Notes: generated by a model not told the origin, from the letters alone. A stretch of DNA of 64,000 nt from Neogemmobacter tilapiae (GCF_014652215.1 NZ_BMYJ01000001.1:496001-560000), one strand, 5' to 3'. Numbered from the stretch's first letter, positions 16,082 through 24,791 are shown. A program made the numbers and translations.

Positions 16082-17014
16082 TTAAAGCGCCTTCGCCGCC
16101 GCCACATCCTCCGGCGTTCCGACCGCCCGCAAGGTTGCCGCTTCCACCGTCCGCTTGATCATGCCCGAAAGCGCCTTTCCGGCCCCCACTTCCCAGTATT
16201 CCGTCACCCCGGCACGCTCCATCCACATAACCGATTCCCGCCAGCGCACCGAACCTGTCACCTGCGCCACCAACAGCGCCCGGATCCGGTCCGGTTCTGT
16301 CACGGCTTCGGCCCGCACATTGGCCACCACGGGCACGCGCGGCGCAGAGATCACCACCCCCGCCAGCGCCTCGGCCATCACATGGGCGGCGGGCTGCATC
16401 AGCGCGCAATGGAAAGGTGCGCTGACCGGCAGCAAGAGCGCCCGCTTGGCCCCCTTGGCCTTTGCAATCTCCAAAGCCCGCTCCACTGCGCCCTTATGCC
16501 CCGAAACCACCACCTGCGCGGGGTCGTTGTCATTCGCCGCTTGGCACACCTCGCCCTGCGCCGCTTCTTCGGCCACCGCCGTCGCCCCGGCGAAATCCAG
16601 CCCCAGCAGCGCCGCCATGGCCCCCACGCCCACCGGCACCGCCTCTTGCATGGCCTTGCCACGAATGCGCAGCAGACGCGCCGTATCGGCCAAACCGATC
16701 GCCCCCGCCGCACAAAGCGCCGAATATTCCCCCAAGGAATGCCCCGCCACAAAGGAGGCCATTTCCAGCCCCATCCCTTCGGCCTCCAAAGCCGCCAGCG
16801 CCGCCATCGACGTAGCCATCAGCGCGGGCTGTGCGTTCTGCGTCAGCGTCAGTTCGGCAATATCGCCTTCCCAGATCAGGCTGGACAGCTTTTCATCCAA
16901 AGCCTCATCGACCGCCTCAAAAACCGCCCGCGCGGCCGGATAAGCCTCGGCCAGCGCGCGCCCCATGCCGATGGTCTGCGCCCCTTGCCCCGGAAATACG
17001 AATGCACGGCTCAT
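16082..17014 (-). CDS. fabD: Malonyl-CoA:ACP transacylase
   Basis: Loads malonate onto ACP. The 310-residue protein starts MSRAFVFPGQGAQTIGMG. The nucleophile Ser93 lies in VAGHSLGEYSAL and the catalytic His202 in VSAPFHCALMQPA; QNAQPALMATS and GAGKALSGMIKR are further family marks. It is the first gene of the fab cluster in this window. Confidence 0.97.
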   Translation of the reverse strand: MSRAFVFPGQGAQTIGMGRALAEAYPAARAVFEAVDEALDEKLSSLIWEGDIAELTLTQNAQPALMATSMAALAALEAEGMGLEMASFVAGHSLGEYSALCAAGAIGLADTARLLRIRGKAMQEAVPVGVGAMAALLGLDFAGATAVAEEAAQGEVCQAANDNDPAQVVVSGHKGAVERALEIAKAKGAKRALLLPVSAPFHCALMQPAAHVMAEALAGVVISAPRVPVVANVRAEAVTEPDRIRALLVAQVTGSVRWRESVMWMERAGVTEYWEVGAGKALSGMIKRTVEAATLRAVGTPEDVAAAKAL

Positions 17015-17177
17015 CGCGCGCCCCCCTTTTGCTCTTGTTCACCCGGAATAAGCGCAAGCCCCGCCTCTTGGCAATCATCCCCCGCACAACAAATGTGCGC
17101 CGACCCCGCGAAGGTTTTACCTGCCCCGCGCGTAACAGCATGGTAATCCGCCCTCAAACAACCACCCGAAGGTTCCC

Positions 17178-18377
17178 ATGCCCACGCAAAACACCACACA
17201 AAGTTATGGCAGCGTTGCCCGCACCTTTCACTGGCTGACGGCCCTTTTGATCCTGTCCGCCATCGGTCTTGGCCTTTATGCCGAAAGCCTGCCCTATGAC
17301 ACGGGCGAGGCTTTGGCCGCCAAGGCCCAAGTCTTTTCCCTGCATAAAACGGTCGGTATCGCCGCCTTTTTCGTGGCTCTGGCCCGCATTCTGTGGGCTT
17401 TCACCCAACCCCGCCCCACCACCTTGCACCCCGACCGCAAACTGGAAACGCTGGCCGCCGAATTCGTGCATTGGTCGCTTTATGCCGCCATGCTGATCGT
17501 GCCCCTGTCGGGCTGGATCACCCATGCCGCCACCACCGGCTTTGCGCCGATCTATTGGCCCTTGGGGCAGGATCTGCCCTTGGTTCCCAAATCTGAATCC
17601 GTCGAACATGCCGCAGGCTTTGCCCATTGGCTGTTCGGCAAAGTGCTGATCGTCAGCCTGATCCTGCATGTGGCCGGTGCCATAAAGCATGTGGTCATTG
17701 ACCGCGATGCCACCCTTTCCCGCATGGTCACAGGCCGCAGCGCCGGGCCGGAACACCCCGCCCACCACCACCGCGCGCCCATGTTTGCCGCCTTGGCACT
17801 TTACGCCGCAGGAACCGCCGCCGCGCTGTCGATGACGGGCGAGGCCCCCGCCCCGCAGGCCGAACAGGCCGCAGCACCCGCCGCCACCACCGGCAACTGG
17901 CAGGTCGCTGAGGGGACTTTGGACTTTTCGATCCGCCAGATGGGGTCCGATGTGACCGGCAACTTTGCCAACTGGCAGGCCGAAATCCGTTTTGACGATG
18001 CCGCCACCACCGAAAGCCGGGGCAAGGTTGTCGTCACCATCGACACCACCTCGTTGACGCTTGGTTCTGTCAGCGATCAGGCCAAGGGGCCCGAATTCTT
18101 TGATGTCGCCACCCATCCCAAGGCCATCTTTACCGCCGATCTTTTGGCACAGGCCGATGGAACTTATCTCGCCAAGGGCGAACTTGATCTCCATGGGATC
18201 AAAGCCCCGCTCGACCTGCCCTTTGCCCTGACGATTGACGGCGACAAGGCCATGATGACCGCCACCACCACGCTGGACCGCCGCGATTACCAGATGGGGG
18301 CCGCCTACCCCGACGAATCCTCGGTCGGTTTTGTGGCGACGGTCACGGTCAACCTCACCGCCAACCGCGTGAAGTAA
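17178..18377 (+). CDS. Cytochrome b561 fused to a YceI domain
   Basis: A 399-residue fusion. Residues 1-190 form a four-helix b561 domain with heme-ligand candidates H18 (RTFHWLTALL), the His in SLHKTVGIAAF, and His residues in FAHWLFGKVLI and LHVAGAIKH. A His-rich loop (HPAHHH) and one more membrane helix lead to a Pro/Ala linker (about 222-237). Residues 240-399 are a YceI lipocalin-like barrel (LDFSIRQMGSDVTGNF, then LDLHGIKAPLDLPFAL), which in this family binds a polyprenoid such as ubiquinone. It could pass electrons between membrane quinone and a periplasmic lipid. A second YceI gene faces it. Confidence 0.9.
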   Translation: MPTQNTTQSYGSVARTFHWLTALLILSAIGLGLYAESLPYDTGEALAAKAQVFSLHKTVGIAAFFVALARILWAFTQPRPTTLHPDRKLETLAAEFVHWSLYAAMLIVPLSGWITHAATTGFAPIYWPLGQDLPLVPKSESVEHAAGFAHWLFGKVLIVSLILHVAGAIKHVVIDRDATLSRMVTGRSAGPEHPAHHHRAPMFAALALYAAGTAAALSMTGEAPAPQAEQAAAPAATTGNWQVAEGTLDFSIRQMGSDVTGNFANWQAEIRFDDAATTESRGKVVVTIDTTSLTLGSVSDQAKGPEFFDVATHPKAIFTADLLAQADGTYLAKGELDLHGIKAPLDLPFALTIDGDKAMMTATTTLDRRDYQMGAAYPDESSVGFVATVTVNLTANRVK

Positions 18378-18383
18378 AAAAAG

Positions 18384-18410
18384 GGGCCGCCTGGAACATC
18401 CGGGCGGCCC
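18384..18410 (-). terminator. Terminator between the convergent b561-YceI and YceI genes
   Basis: Stem GGGCCGCC / GGCGGCCC preceded on the plus strand by a run of A, giving a T tract when read on the minus strand. It suits the minus-strand YceI gene; it may also act on the plus-strand gene. Confidence 0.7.
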
Positions 18411-18434
18411 GACACTCGTTACACTGGGAAAGTC

Positions 18435-19010
18435 TTATTCGGCCTTTTGCGCCTCGACCGAGATTTCCACCTGCACTTCATCGCTTATGAAGGGGGTGAA
18501 CATGCCCAGATTGTATTCCGAACGCAGCAGGGTCGTCGTCGCGCTGAAACCAGCCCACGGCAGTTTCGCCATCGGATGCTCGCCCGCTTGGTTCAGCGTC
18601 GCATCCAGAACCACCGATTTCGTCACGCCATTCAGCGTCAGGTCGCCGGTGATTTTCGCGGTCTTTTCGCCGGTCACTTCGATGCCGGTCGAGGTGAAGG
18701 TCACCATCTCATCGTCCGTTGCATCGAAAAAGTCTTTCGACATCAGGTGATCGAAACGTTCCTGCCAGCCGGTCAGCATGGTTTTCACCGGGAAGGACAC
18801 CGTCACCGAGGACGCCGCCGGATCGGCCTGATCAAACTGGATTTCGCCCGCAAAGCCCGAGAACATGCCATAGCCGGTCGAATAGCCGAGGTGATTATAG
18901 CTGAACACAATCTGGCTGTGGCTGCTGTCCAGCGTGTATTTTTCCGGTGCGGCAAAGGCCGGCAGGGCAATCAGGCTGGCCAGCAGGGCCGAGGTCGCAA
19001 GGGTTTTCAT
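18435..19010 (-). CDS. Periplasmic YceI family protein
   Basis: A 191-residue protein with a signal peptide (MKTLATSALLASLIALPAFA). The barrel is marked by YTLDSSHSQIVFSYNHLGYSTG, FPVKTMLTGWQERFDHLM, FDATDDEMVTFTSTGIEV and GDLTLNGVTKSVVLDATL. It probably binds an isoprenoid or lipid in the periplasm. Its neighbour at 17178 carries the same domain on a b561 anchor, so the two may act in one quinone-linked pathway. Confidence 0.9.
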   Translation of the reverse strand: MKTLATSALLASLIALPAFAAPEKYTLDSSHSQIVFSYNHLGYSTGYGMFSGFAGEIQFDQADPAASSVTVSFPVKTMLTGWQERFDHLMSKDFFDATDDEMVTFTSTGIEVTGEKTAKITGDLTLNGVTKSVVLDATLNQAGEHPMAKLPWAGFSATTTLLRSEYNLGMFTPFISDEVQVEISVEAQKAE

Positions 19011-19231
19011 TCGTCTCTCCTAGGGTTTCGGGACTTGTGCCCGTCTCAGACCCTTGGCAAATCAACATAAAACGCGATTCCCGCAATTCTGCACCTGCGA
19101 ACAGAACCTGTTTGCCAGCGAACGCCCCTCACGCATATGTCAGGGAATAGGAAATCCGCTTGATCCCCCAGCCCCCATCTGTATAAGGCCCCATCCCGCC
19201 GTTCATCTTTTTGACCGGCGCACTCCCTCGT

Positions 19232-19259
19232 GGACAGACCTGGCGGGGTTGGTTTGTCC
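19232..19259 (+). promoter_or_regulatory. Leader hairpin upstream of rpsF, candidate ribosomal-protein autoregulatory site
   Basis: GGACAGACC (19232-19240) can pair with GGTTTGTCC (19251-19259), one G-U pair, around a 10-base GC-rich loop. It lies 31 bases before the rpsF start. In many bacteria the rpsF leader folds into an S6:S18-binding structure; whether this hairpin is that motif was not verified. Confidence 0.35.
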
Positions 19260-19290
19260 GGTGAAAGGCGCCTTGAACAAGGAATGCTAC

Positions 19291-19710
19291 ATGCCGCTTT
19301 ACGAGCATGTCTTCATTGCGCGTCAGGATCTGTCCAACGCGCAGGCCGAAGGGCTGATCGAACATTTCTCCACGGTGATCGCGGACAACGGTGGCAAAAT
19401 CGTTGAAAACGAATACTGGGGCGTCAAGACGATGGCCTACAAGATCAACAAGAACCGCAAGGGCCACTATGCCTTCCTGAAATCGGATGCGCCTGCCGCT
19501 GCCGTTCAGGAAATGGAACGCCTGATGCGCCTGCATGACGATGTCATGCGCGTTCTGACCATCAAGGTTGACACGCATGCCGAGGGCCCTTCGGTCCAGA
19601 TGCAAAAGCGTGACGAGCGTGAGCGTGGCGATCGTGGTGACCGCGACGGGGGTGGATTCGGTGGCGGTGAACGCCGCGAACGTCCGTCCTTCGGCGGCGA
19701 CCGTCGTTGA
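19291..19710 (+). CDS. rpsF: 30S ribosomal protein S6
   Basis: Small-subunit protein that pairs with S18. 139 residues: the S6 fold spans 1-100 (MPLYEHVFIARQDLSNAQAE, YWGVKTMAYKINKNRKGHYA), followed by an Arg/Gly/Asp-rich tail of about 35 residues (DERERGDRGDRDGGG). An ATG at 19054 is in frame but the extension has no S6 match; the called start has AAGGAA nearby. First gene of rpsF-rpsR-rplI. Confidence 0.97.
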   Translation: MPLYEHVFIARQDLSNAQAEGLIEHFSTVIADNGGKIVENEYWGVKTMAYKINKNRKGHYAFLKSDAPAAAVQEMERLMRLHDDVMRVLTIKVDTHAEGPSVQMQKRDERERGDRGDRDGGGFGGGERRERPSFGGDRR

Positions 19711-19740
19711 TAGCTGGCATCAGGAAAGGCTTGTAAAAAC

Positions 19741-19968
19741 ATGGCTACCAAACCGTTTTTCCGTCGCCGCAAAGTTTGCCCCTTCTCGGGCGACAATGCT
19801 CCGGCGATCGACTACAAAGACACCCGCCTGCTGCAACGCTATATCAGCGAACGCGGCAAGATCGTGCCGTCGCGGATCACCGCCGTCTCGGCCAAAAAGC
19901 AGCGCGAACTGGCAACGGCGATCAAACGCGCCCGTTTCCTGGCGCTTCTGCCCTACGCCGTGAAGTGA
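19741..19968 (+). CDS. rpsR: 30S ribosomal protein S18
   Basis: 75 residues, a full-length S18: [20 protein letters not shown], then [19 protein letters not shown] and LALLPYAVK. Binds 16S rRNA next to S6. Lies 30 bp after rpsF and 13 bp before rplI. Confidence 0.98.
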   Translation: MATKPFFRRRKVCPFSGDNAPAIDYKDTRLLQRYISERGKIVPSRITAVSAKKQRELATAIKRARFLALLPYAVK

Positions 19969-19981
19969 GGGGGATGAACCA

Positions 19982-20557
19982 ATGCAAGTGATTCTTCTTC
20001 AGCGCGTGGCCAAACTGGGTCAGATGGGCGATGTCGTCAAAGTGAAGGACGGCTATGGCCGGAACTTCCTTTTGCCGCAAGGCAAGGCGCTGCGCGCCAA
20101 CGAGGCGAACATCAAATCGTTCGAGGCCCGCAAAGCCCAGCTTGAGGCGCAAAACCTTGAGACCAAAAAAGAGGCCGATGCCGTTGCAGCCAAGCTGGAC
20201 GGCACGACCTATGTCATCATCCGTTCCGCTTCGGATTCGGGCGCGCTTTATGGTTCGGTGACGGGCCGTGACGCAGCCGAGGCCGCGGATGCCGCCGGCT
20301 TTACCTTTGATCGCGGCCAGGTCGTTCTGGACCGTCCGATCAAAGAACTGGGCCTGCACACCGTGACCGTGGTGCTGCACCCGGAAGTCTCGGCCAAGAT
20401 CGTGCTGAACGTCGCCCGTTCGAACGAAGAAGCCGAACTGCAAGCGTCGGGCAAATCGATCCAAGAACTGGCCGCCGAAGCAGAAGCTGCGGCCGAGTTC
20501 GAGATCGCCGAACTGTTCGACGAAATGGGCGCAGCCCAGGACGGCGAAGACCTTTAA
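19982..20557 (+). CDS. rplI: 50S ribosomal protein L9
   Basis: 191 residues. The N-terminal 23S rRNA-binding domain is [20 protein letters not shown] with [14 protein letters not shown], a long helix links to the C-terminal domain ([31 protein letters not shown]). An acidic alanine-rich extension of about 40 residues follows, a feature also seen in relatives. Third gene of the operon; a double hairpin terminator follows. Confidence 0.97.
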   Translation: MQVILLQRVAKLGQMGDVVKVKDGYGRNFLLPQGKALRANEANIKSFEARKAQLEAQNLETKKEADAVAAKLDGTTYVIIRSASDSGALYGSVTGRDAAEAADAAGFTFDRGQVVLDRPIKELGLHTVTVVLHPEVSAKIVLNVARSNEEAELQASGKSIQELAAEAEAAAEFEIAELFDEMGAAQDGEDL

Positions 20558-20611
20558 GCCTTTTCAAAGGCTTGACAAGAAACCGTGCTGGGCAACCGGC
20601 GCGGTTTTTTG
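20556..20611 (+). terminator. Tandem hairpins ending rpsF-rpsR-rplI
   Basis: First stem AAGCCTTT / AAAGGCTT at 20556-20573, starting at the rplI stop. Second stem AACCGTGC / GCGCGGTT (20581-20588, 20599-20606) followed by a T run, the probable rho-independent terminator. Confidence 0.8.
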
Positions 20612-20617
20612 TTGTGC

Positions 20618-20686
20618 AATCTTGGGCTACAAATTTATTTATTGTGGTCCAAGATTTGTGTACTACAAAATTAATTTCTGTAGTAC
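20618..20686 (+). promoter_or_regulatory. Two matching dyad operators upstream of the nucleotidyltransferase-fold gene
   Basis: Dyad 1 has arms AATCTTGGGCTACAA (20618-20632) and TTGTGGTCCAAGATT (20642-20656), 13 of 15 pairs. Dyad 2 has perfect arms GTACTACA (20660-20667) and TGTAGTAC (20679-20686). Both share the core CTACA, 11 AT-rich bases, TGT(A/G)G, and the cores are 36 bp apart. The AT-rich patch is the promoter region of the gene starting at 20714. Confidence 0.65.
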
Positions 20687-20713
20687 ATACTTGAGCCAAA
20701 CACAGGCAGCCTC

Positions 20714-21733
20714 ATGATCCCCATCAAACTCAGCACCACGGCACAAAACGCCTACCATGATCTGGTCCGCAGCCTGTATCGGACAGAGTTTGCAGGAACC
20801 GGGGGGCCAGCCTTTCTGGAAACACGTGGGACGCGCCGTTATTGGTATGAACGGCAACGTGTCGGAAGCAGCGTCAAAAAGCGCTATCTGGGCGAAGACA
20901 ATGCCGAAACCGCCGCCTTTCTGGCCGAACGCGATAGCCTGCGCCAAAACGCCGAAGAAGCGCGCAGCCACCAGTCGCGGCTTGTGCGGCTGTTGCGCGC
21001 CGAAGGCATGACGCCGACAGACACTGTCAGCGGCCCCATTCTGTTCGCCATGGCCAAACTGGGGGTCTTCCGCTTGGGCGGCACCATTGTCGGAACCCAA
21101 GCCTTTCGCCTGTACGAGGGCGAATTGGGCCTGCAATTTGCCTTTGATCAGACCACCCAGACGGGCGACATCGACATCGCACAATTTGAAACCCTGTCTT
21201 TGGCCTTGGGCGACCAGGTCGAGGAATCCCTTGCCAAGACTTTTCAGGATTTGGAGTTCGCGCCCGTCCCTTCCCTGAAAAAGTCCGCCACTTGGCGCTG
21301 GCGGCAGACGAAATCCGACACGCTGGTCGAATTCCTCACCCCCTCTTTCCGCCCGGAAGAAGACATCCGCCCCCTGCCCGCCTTGGGCGTCTCGGCCCAG
21401 TCGCTGCATTTCCTGAACTACCTGATCGCTGAACCGATCAAGGCGGCCGCCCTTTATCGTTCAGGCGTTCTGGTGCAAATACCGCGCCCCGAACGCTATG
21501 CTATCCACAAGTTGATCGTCGCAAGCCGCCGCCAAGGCGGGCCAGATGCCATAAAATCCCGCAAGGATCGTCTACAGGCTGATTTTCTTATCCGCGCCTT
21601 GGCAATAGATCGACCTGAAGATCTTAGGGATGCGTATCAAGACGCTCTCTCTCGTGGCACGAAATGGCAGGAACATATTCATGCCAGCCTGAACCTGCTG
21701 GCAGGTGCGAAAAAGACCTTAGACAACCTATAA
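20714..21733 (+). CDS. GSU2403-type nucleotidyltransferase-fold protein
   Basis: A 339-residue cytoplasmic protein. Central segment IVGTQAFRLYEGELG (about 123-138) followed by QTGDIDIAQFETLSLAL resembles the NTase fold with an Asp-x-Asp metal site. The C-terminal half (AEPIKAAALYRSGVLVQIP, ERYAIHKLIVASRRQGG, RKDRLQADFLIRAL) resembles the substrate-side domain of the same family. The family is a distant relative of MNT/AbiEii-type nucleotidyltransferases; I recall it as annotated 'GSU2403 family nucleotidyltransferase fold protein'. Function unknown. No adjacent partner gene is present, yet the promoter has two operator copies, unusual for a lone enzyme gene. Confidence 0.72.
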   Translation: MIPIKLSTTAQNAYHDLVRSLYRTEFAGTGGPAFLETRGTRRYWYERQRVGSSVKKRYLGEDNAETAAFLAERDSLRQNAEEARSHQSRLVRLLRAEGMTPTDTVSGPILFAMAKLGVFRLGGTIVGTQAFRLYEGELGLQFAFDQTTQTGDIDIAQFETLSLALGDQVEESLAKTFQDLEFAPVPSLKKSATWRWRQTKSDTLVEFLTPSFRPEEDIRPLPALGVSAQSLHFLNYLIAEPIKAAALYRSGVLVQIPRPERYAIHKLIVASRRQGGPDAIKSRKDRLQADFLIRALAIDRPEDLRDAYQDALSRGTKWQEHIHASLNLLAGAKKTLDNL

Positions 21734-21759
21734 AAAAGCCGCCCCAAAGGGCGGCTTTT
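21734..21759. terminator. Bidirectional terminator
   Basis: Perfect stem AAAAGCCGCCC / GGGCGGCTTTT with a 4-base loop, between the convergent nucleotidyltransferase-fold gene and tig. Confidence 0.85.
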
Positions 21760-21781
21760 CCAAAACACGTCTCAACGAACC

Positions 21782-23116
21782 TTACAGCTCGTCAAGCTTT
21801 TCGACGGCCGCTTGCAGGTCTTCCTTGCTCACGTCCTTCTCCGTCACCTTGGCCCCAGCCACGATGAAATCGACAACCTTGTCTTCAAAGATCGGCGCCC
21901 GCAGCTGTTGCTGCATCTGTGCGTTCTTCTGGATGAATTCAAAGAACGCCCGCTCTTGGCCCGGATACTGCCGCGCCGCTTGCAGAACGGCTTGCGTCAT
22001 TTCCTGATCCGTCACCTGCACGTCAGCCTTCCGACCGATTTCGGCCAGCAGCAGGCCCAGACGCACCCGGCGCTCGGCCAGTTTCTTGTGCTCTTCCGTC
22101 GGCTCCATATGGCCATGGTTGTGGTCATGCACATCCGGGTTTTCTTCGTGCCACAGTTGGTGCGCGATCTGCCCCGCTTCGGCATCCACCAAAGCCTGCG
22201 GCAGGTCGAACGACACCATCCCATCCAACTGATCCAGCAGCGCCCGCTTCATCACGGCCCGCGATGCGCCCTTGTATTCGCTCTCAAGGCTGGTCGCCAC
22301 TTGTGCTTTCAGCGCGGCCAGATCTTCGGCCCCGAATTTCTTCGCCAGCTCGTCGTCAATTTCCGCCGCTTTCGGCTCTTTCACGGCTTTCACCGTACAA
22401 GCGAAAACCGCCGCTTTGCCGGCCAGATGCTTGGCACCATAGTTTTCCGGGAAGGTCACGTTCACCGTCACCTCATCCCCAGCCTTGGCCCCCACCAACT
22501 GCGCCTCGAATCCCGGGATAAAGCTGTTCGACCCCAGAACCAGCGGATAATCCTCGGCCGAACCGCCGGGGAACTCTTCGCCGTCCACACTGCCTTTAAA
22601 GTCGATCACGATCTGATCGCCGTCTTTCGCCTTCGAACCTTTTTTCCGGTCTTCGAACGACTGGCTTGAGGCCGCCAGATTTTTCACCGCTTCTTCAATC
22701 GCCGCATCGTCCGCTTTCACGATCAGCTTTTCCAGCGTGATTTTCGACGCATCCACTTCCGGGATCGGCGGCAGCACGTCATAGCTGATGTCCACAACGA
22801 CATCCTGACCTTCTTTCCAGGACTCGCCGTTCTGCATCTTCACTTCCGGCTGAAGCGCCGGACGGTCGCCCGTTGCGTCGAAATGCGCCTTCATCTTGGC
22901 GTCGATCGCGTCCTGCATTGCCTCGCCCAGCATCCGCTGACCGAATTGCTTGCGCAGCATTGCCAAAGGCACTTTGCCCTTGCGGAAACCTTTGATTTCC
23001 ACATCGGGCTGCGCTTCCAGCAGCTTGTCCGTAACCGTTTTGTCAAGCTCGGCCGCCGACACGGTGATCGTATAGCCGCGTTTCAGGCCTTCGTTCAGGG
23101 TCTGGGTGACCGTCAT
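21782..23116 (-). CDS. tig: Trigger factor, ribosome-associated chaperone and prolyl isomerase
   Basis: Binds nascent chains at the ribosome exit. 444 residues. The ribosome-binding loop is [18 protein letters not shown] (residues 43-60), the PPIase domain follows ([20 protein letters not shown] and [18 protein letters not shown]), then a helical C-terminal chaperone domain with a His-rich stretch ([14 protein letters not shown]). The start [13 protein letters not shown] is typical. Confidence 0.97.
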   Translation of the reverse strand: MTVTQTLNEGLKRGYTITVSAAELDKTVTDKLLEAQPDVEIKGFRKGKVPLAMLRKQFGQRMLGEAMQDAIDAKMKAHFDATGDRPALQPEVKMQNGESWKEGQDVVVDISYDVLPPIPEVDASKITLEKLIVKADDAAIEEAVKNLAASSQSFEDRKKGSKAKDGDQIVIDFKGSVDGEEFPGGSAEDYPLVLGSNSFIPGFEAQLVGAKAGDEVTVNVTFPENYGAKHLAGKAAVFACTVKAVKEPKAAEIDDELAKKFGAEDLAALKAQVATSLESEYKGASRAVMKRALLDQLDGMVSFDLPQALVDAEAGQIAHQLWHEENPDVHDHNHGHMEPTEEHKKLAERRVRLGLLLAEIGRKADVQVTDQEMTQAVLQAARQYPGQERAFFEFIQKNAQMQQQLRAPIFEDKVVDFIVAGAKVTEKDVSKEDLQAAVEKLDEL

Positions 23117-23141
23117 GCTTTATCCGTCCTTCACATCTCTC

Positions 23142-23226
23142 TGGTGCGGGTGGAGGGACTTGAACCCCCACGCCTCGCGGCGCCAGAACCTAAATCTGGT
23201 GCGTCTGCCAATTTCGCCACACCCGC
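23142..23226 (-). tRNA. tRNA-Leu (anticodon TAG)
   Basis: Read on the minus strand: acceptor arm GCGGGTG / CACCCGC with discriminator A and encoded CCA, D arm containing TGGCAGACG, anticodon arm CCAGA-TTTAGGT-TCTGG giving TAG, a long variable arm typical of class II Leu tRNAs, and the T arm GGGGGTTCAAGTCCCTC. It reads CUN codons. It lies 25 bp upstream of tig. Confidence 0.96.
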
Positions 23227-23436
23227 ATTTCTTGCAAAAAAGAACCGTCCGCCCCGCTGCCGGGCCGGAACCGCCGCCTTTTGCAAATTCGCTGCCTTCT
23301 AGCAAAGCGGATGGGCGGATGCGAGAGGAAAATTTGACCGCAACTTTGGCCCGCTGTCGCAACAAAGGCGCTGAAATTTCCCTTGCGAAAATTGCCCGTC
23401 AGGGTGATCTATAAAGCAAGCGTCTTGGGGGAAGAC
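23227..23436. other. Intergenic region before the Hint gene
   Basis: Divergent spacer between the tRNA (minus) and the Hint gene (plus). Contains an in-frame ATG at 23383 for the Hint gene but no ribosome site there. No other structure was recognised. Confidence 0.4.
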
Positions 23437-23910
23437 ATGGAAGAACGGTCGCGCCAGCGGCAAGAAAACGGCGGGTCAGGCACACAGGGTGCCCGGGCTG
23501 TCTTGGCGGGTGAACTGGTGCTGGACACGCCGGTTCTGACGCTGCAAGGCCCTGTCAAGGTTCAGGATTTGCGTTTGGGTGACCGGGTCGTTACGCGCAA
23601 CGGCGCGCGGCAGATCATGGCCATCGCGGCGCGGACCGTGGCCTTGGCCAGTGTCGTGCGGCTGGGCGAAAGCACCCTTGGGGTTGATTTGCCATCGCAA
23701 GATCTGCTGCTGTCGCCCGAACAGCCGGTTCTTGTGCGTGATTGGCGGGCGCGGGCGCTTGCGGGGGCCGGTCAGGCGCTCGTTCCGGCGGGGCGATTGG
23801 CGGATGATGCTTTCATCCGCCCCGAATCTGCCGTCAGCCTTCAGGTCTTTCGCCTGACCTTTGACGCGCCGACCGTGTTTTTCGCGGCGAACCTAGAGTT
23901 GGCAGGCTAA
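23437..23910 (+). CDS. Stand-alone Hint-fold protein, degenerate active site
   Basis: 157 residues. From about residue 22 the pattern is that of a hedgehog/intein (Hint) domain: LDTPVLTLQGPVKVQDLRLGDRVVTRNG, then LLLSPEQPVLVRDWRA and PESAVSLQVFRL. In active Hint domains the first residue is Cys and the block reads SPxHpvL; here the opening is VLAGELVLDTP with no Cys, and Gln replaces His. It is unlikely to self-splice and may be a structural or binding remnant. GGGGAAG precedes the ATG. Short Hint proteins are common in Rhodobacteraceae, usually on secreted proteins; no export signal is present here. Confidence 0.72.
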   Translation: MEERSRQRQENGGSGTQGARAVLAGELVLDTPVLTLQGPVKVQDLRLGDRVVTRNGARQIMAIAARTVALASVVRLGESTLGVDLPSQDLLLSPEQPVLVRDWRARALAGAGQALVPAGRLADDAFIRPESAVSLQVFRLTFDAPTVFFAANLELAG

Positions 23911-24791
23911 AGCCCCAGCTTGCGAAAGACCTTGGGCAGTTCTTCGGGCAGATCCTCGGCAATCAGGCCGGGGCCAAAGGACAGGGCACATTCGACATGC
24001 AGCCAAGCCGCGGTTTGTGCGGCGCTGAAAGGGTCAAGGCCCCGCGCCAACAGGCCCGTGATAAAGCCCGCCAGCACATCGCCCGACCCGGCAGTCGCCA
24101 GCCAAGGGGCAGCCCGTTCATACACCGCCGCGCTGATGGCACAGCGGCCTTCGGGGTTGGCGATGACTGTGTCGGGGCCTTTGAACAGCACAACACATCC
24201 GGCCCGCTTCGCGGCCTCACGCGTGGCATCGACCTTGGAATAAGCGGGGCCTATGGTGGCGGGGGCGTTCAGTTTCTCGGCGATGTCGGGGAACAGGCGG
24301 GCAAACTCGCCAGCATGGGGCGTCAGGACGCAATCCTTGTGGAGCGCGGCGAACAGCGCCGGATCAGCGGCAACAAGGGTCAGGGCGTCAGCGTCCAGAA
24401 CCGTCGATCTGGGCTCGCCCCGACTCTGATCCAACGCCGCCCCCACCAACGCCTTGCCCCGCGCATCCAGCCCCAAGCCCGGCCCCAGACACAGCGCATT
24501 GATCCGCTTGTCCTGCAAAGCCCCCGCCAAATCCGCCCCATCCCCCACCGCGCGCAACATAATGGCATCCAAACGCGCCGCATGTTCCGCCATGGCCTCC
24601 CCCGAGGCCCCCACCGAAACCACCCCCGCCCCAACCCGCAAAGCCCCCCGCGCCGCAAGCCGCGCGGCCCCGCCGTGATGTGGAGGGCCAGAGAGGATGA
24701 GGGCGTGGCCGTGGTTGTATTTGTGGCCCTCCGCCTTTCCCAAGACTTCAAGCTGTATGACCGCAGGACCAAGAAATTGAGGTTCAGTCAT
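23907..24791 (-). CDS. ADP/ATP-dependent NAD(P)H-hydrate dehydratase (NnrD domain)
   Basis: Repairs hydrated NAD(P)H. The 294-residue ribokinase-like protein shows HKYNHGHALILSGPPHHGGA, LGPGLGLDARG, LDADALTLVA, LTPHAGEFARLFPDIAE, VLFKGPDTVIANPEG and the catalytic Asp region ATAGSGDVLAGFITGLLARG. The start MTEPQFLGPA at 24791 overlaps the epimerase stop by 8 bp. In many relatives both domains are one polypeptide of about 540 residues; here they are separate. Confidence 0.93.
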   Translation of the reverse strand: MTEPQFLGPAVIQLEVLGKAEGHKYNHGHALILSGPPHHGGAARLAARGALRVGAGVVSVGASGEAMAEHAARLDAIMLRAVGDGADLAGALQDKRINALCLGPGLGLDARGKALVGAALDQSRGEPRSTVLDADALTLVAADPALFAALHKDCVLTPHAGEFARLFPDIAEKLNAPATIGPAYSKVDATREAAKRAGCVVLFKGPDTVIANPEGRCAISAAVYERAAPWLATAGSGDVLAGFITGLLARGLDPFSAAQTAAWLHVECALSFGPGLIAEDLPEELPKVFRKLGL

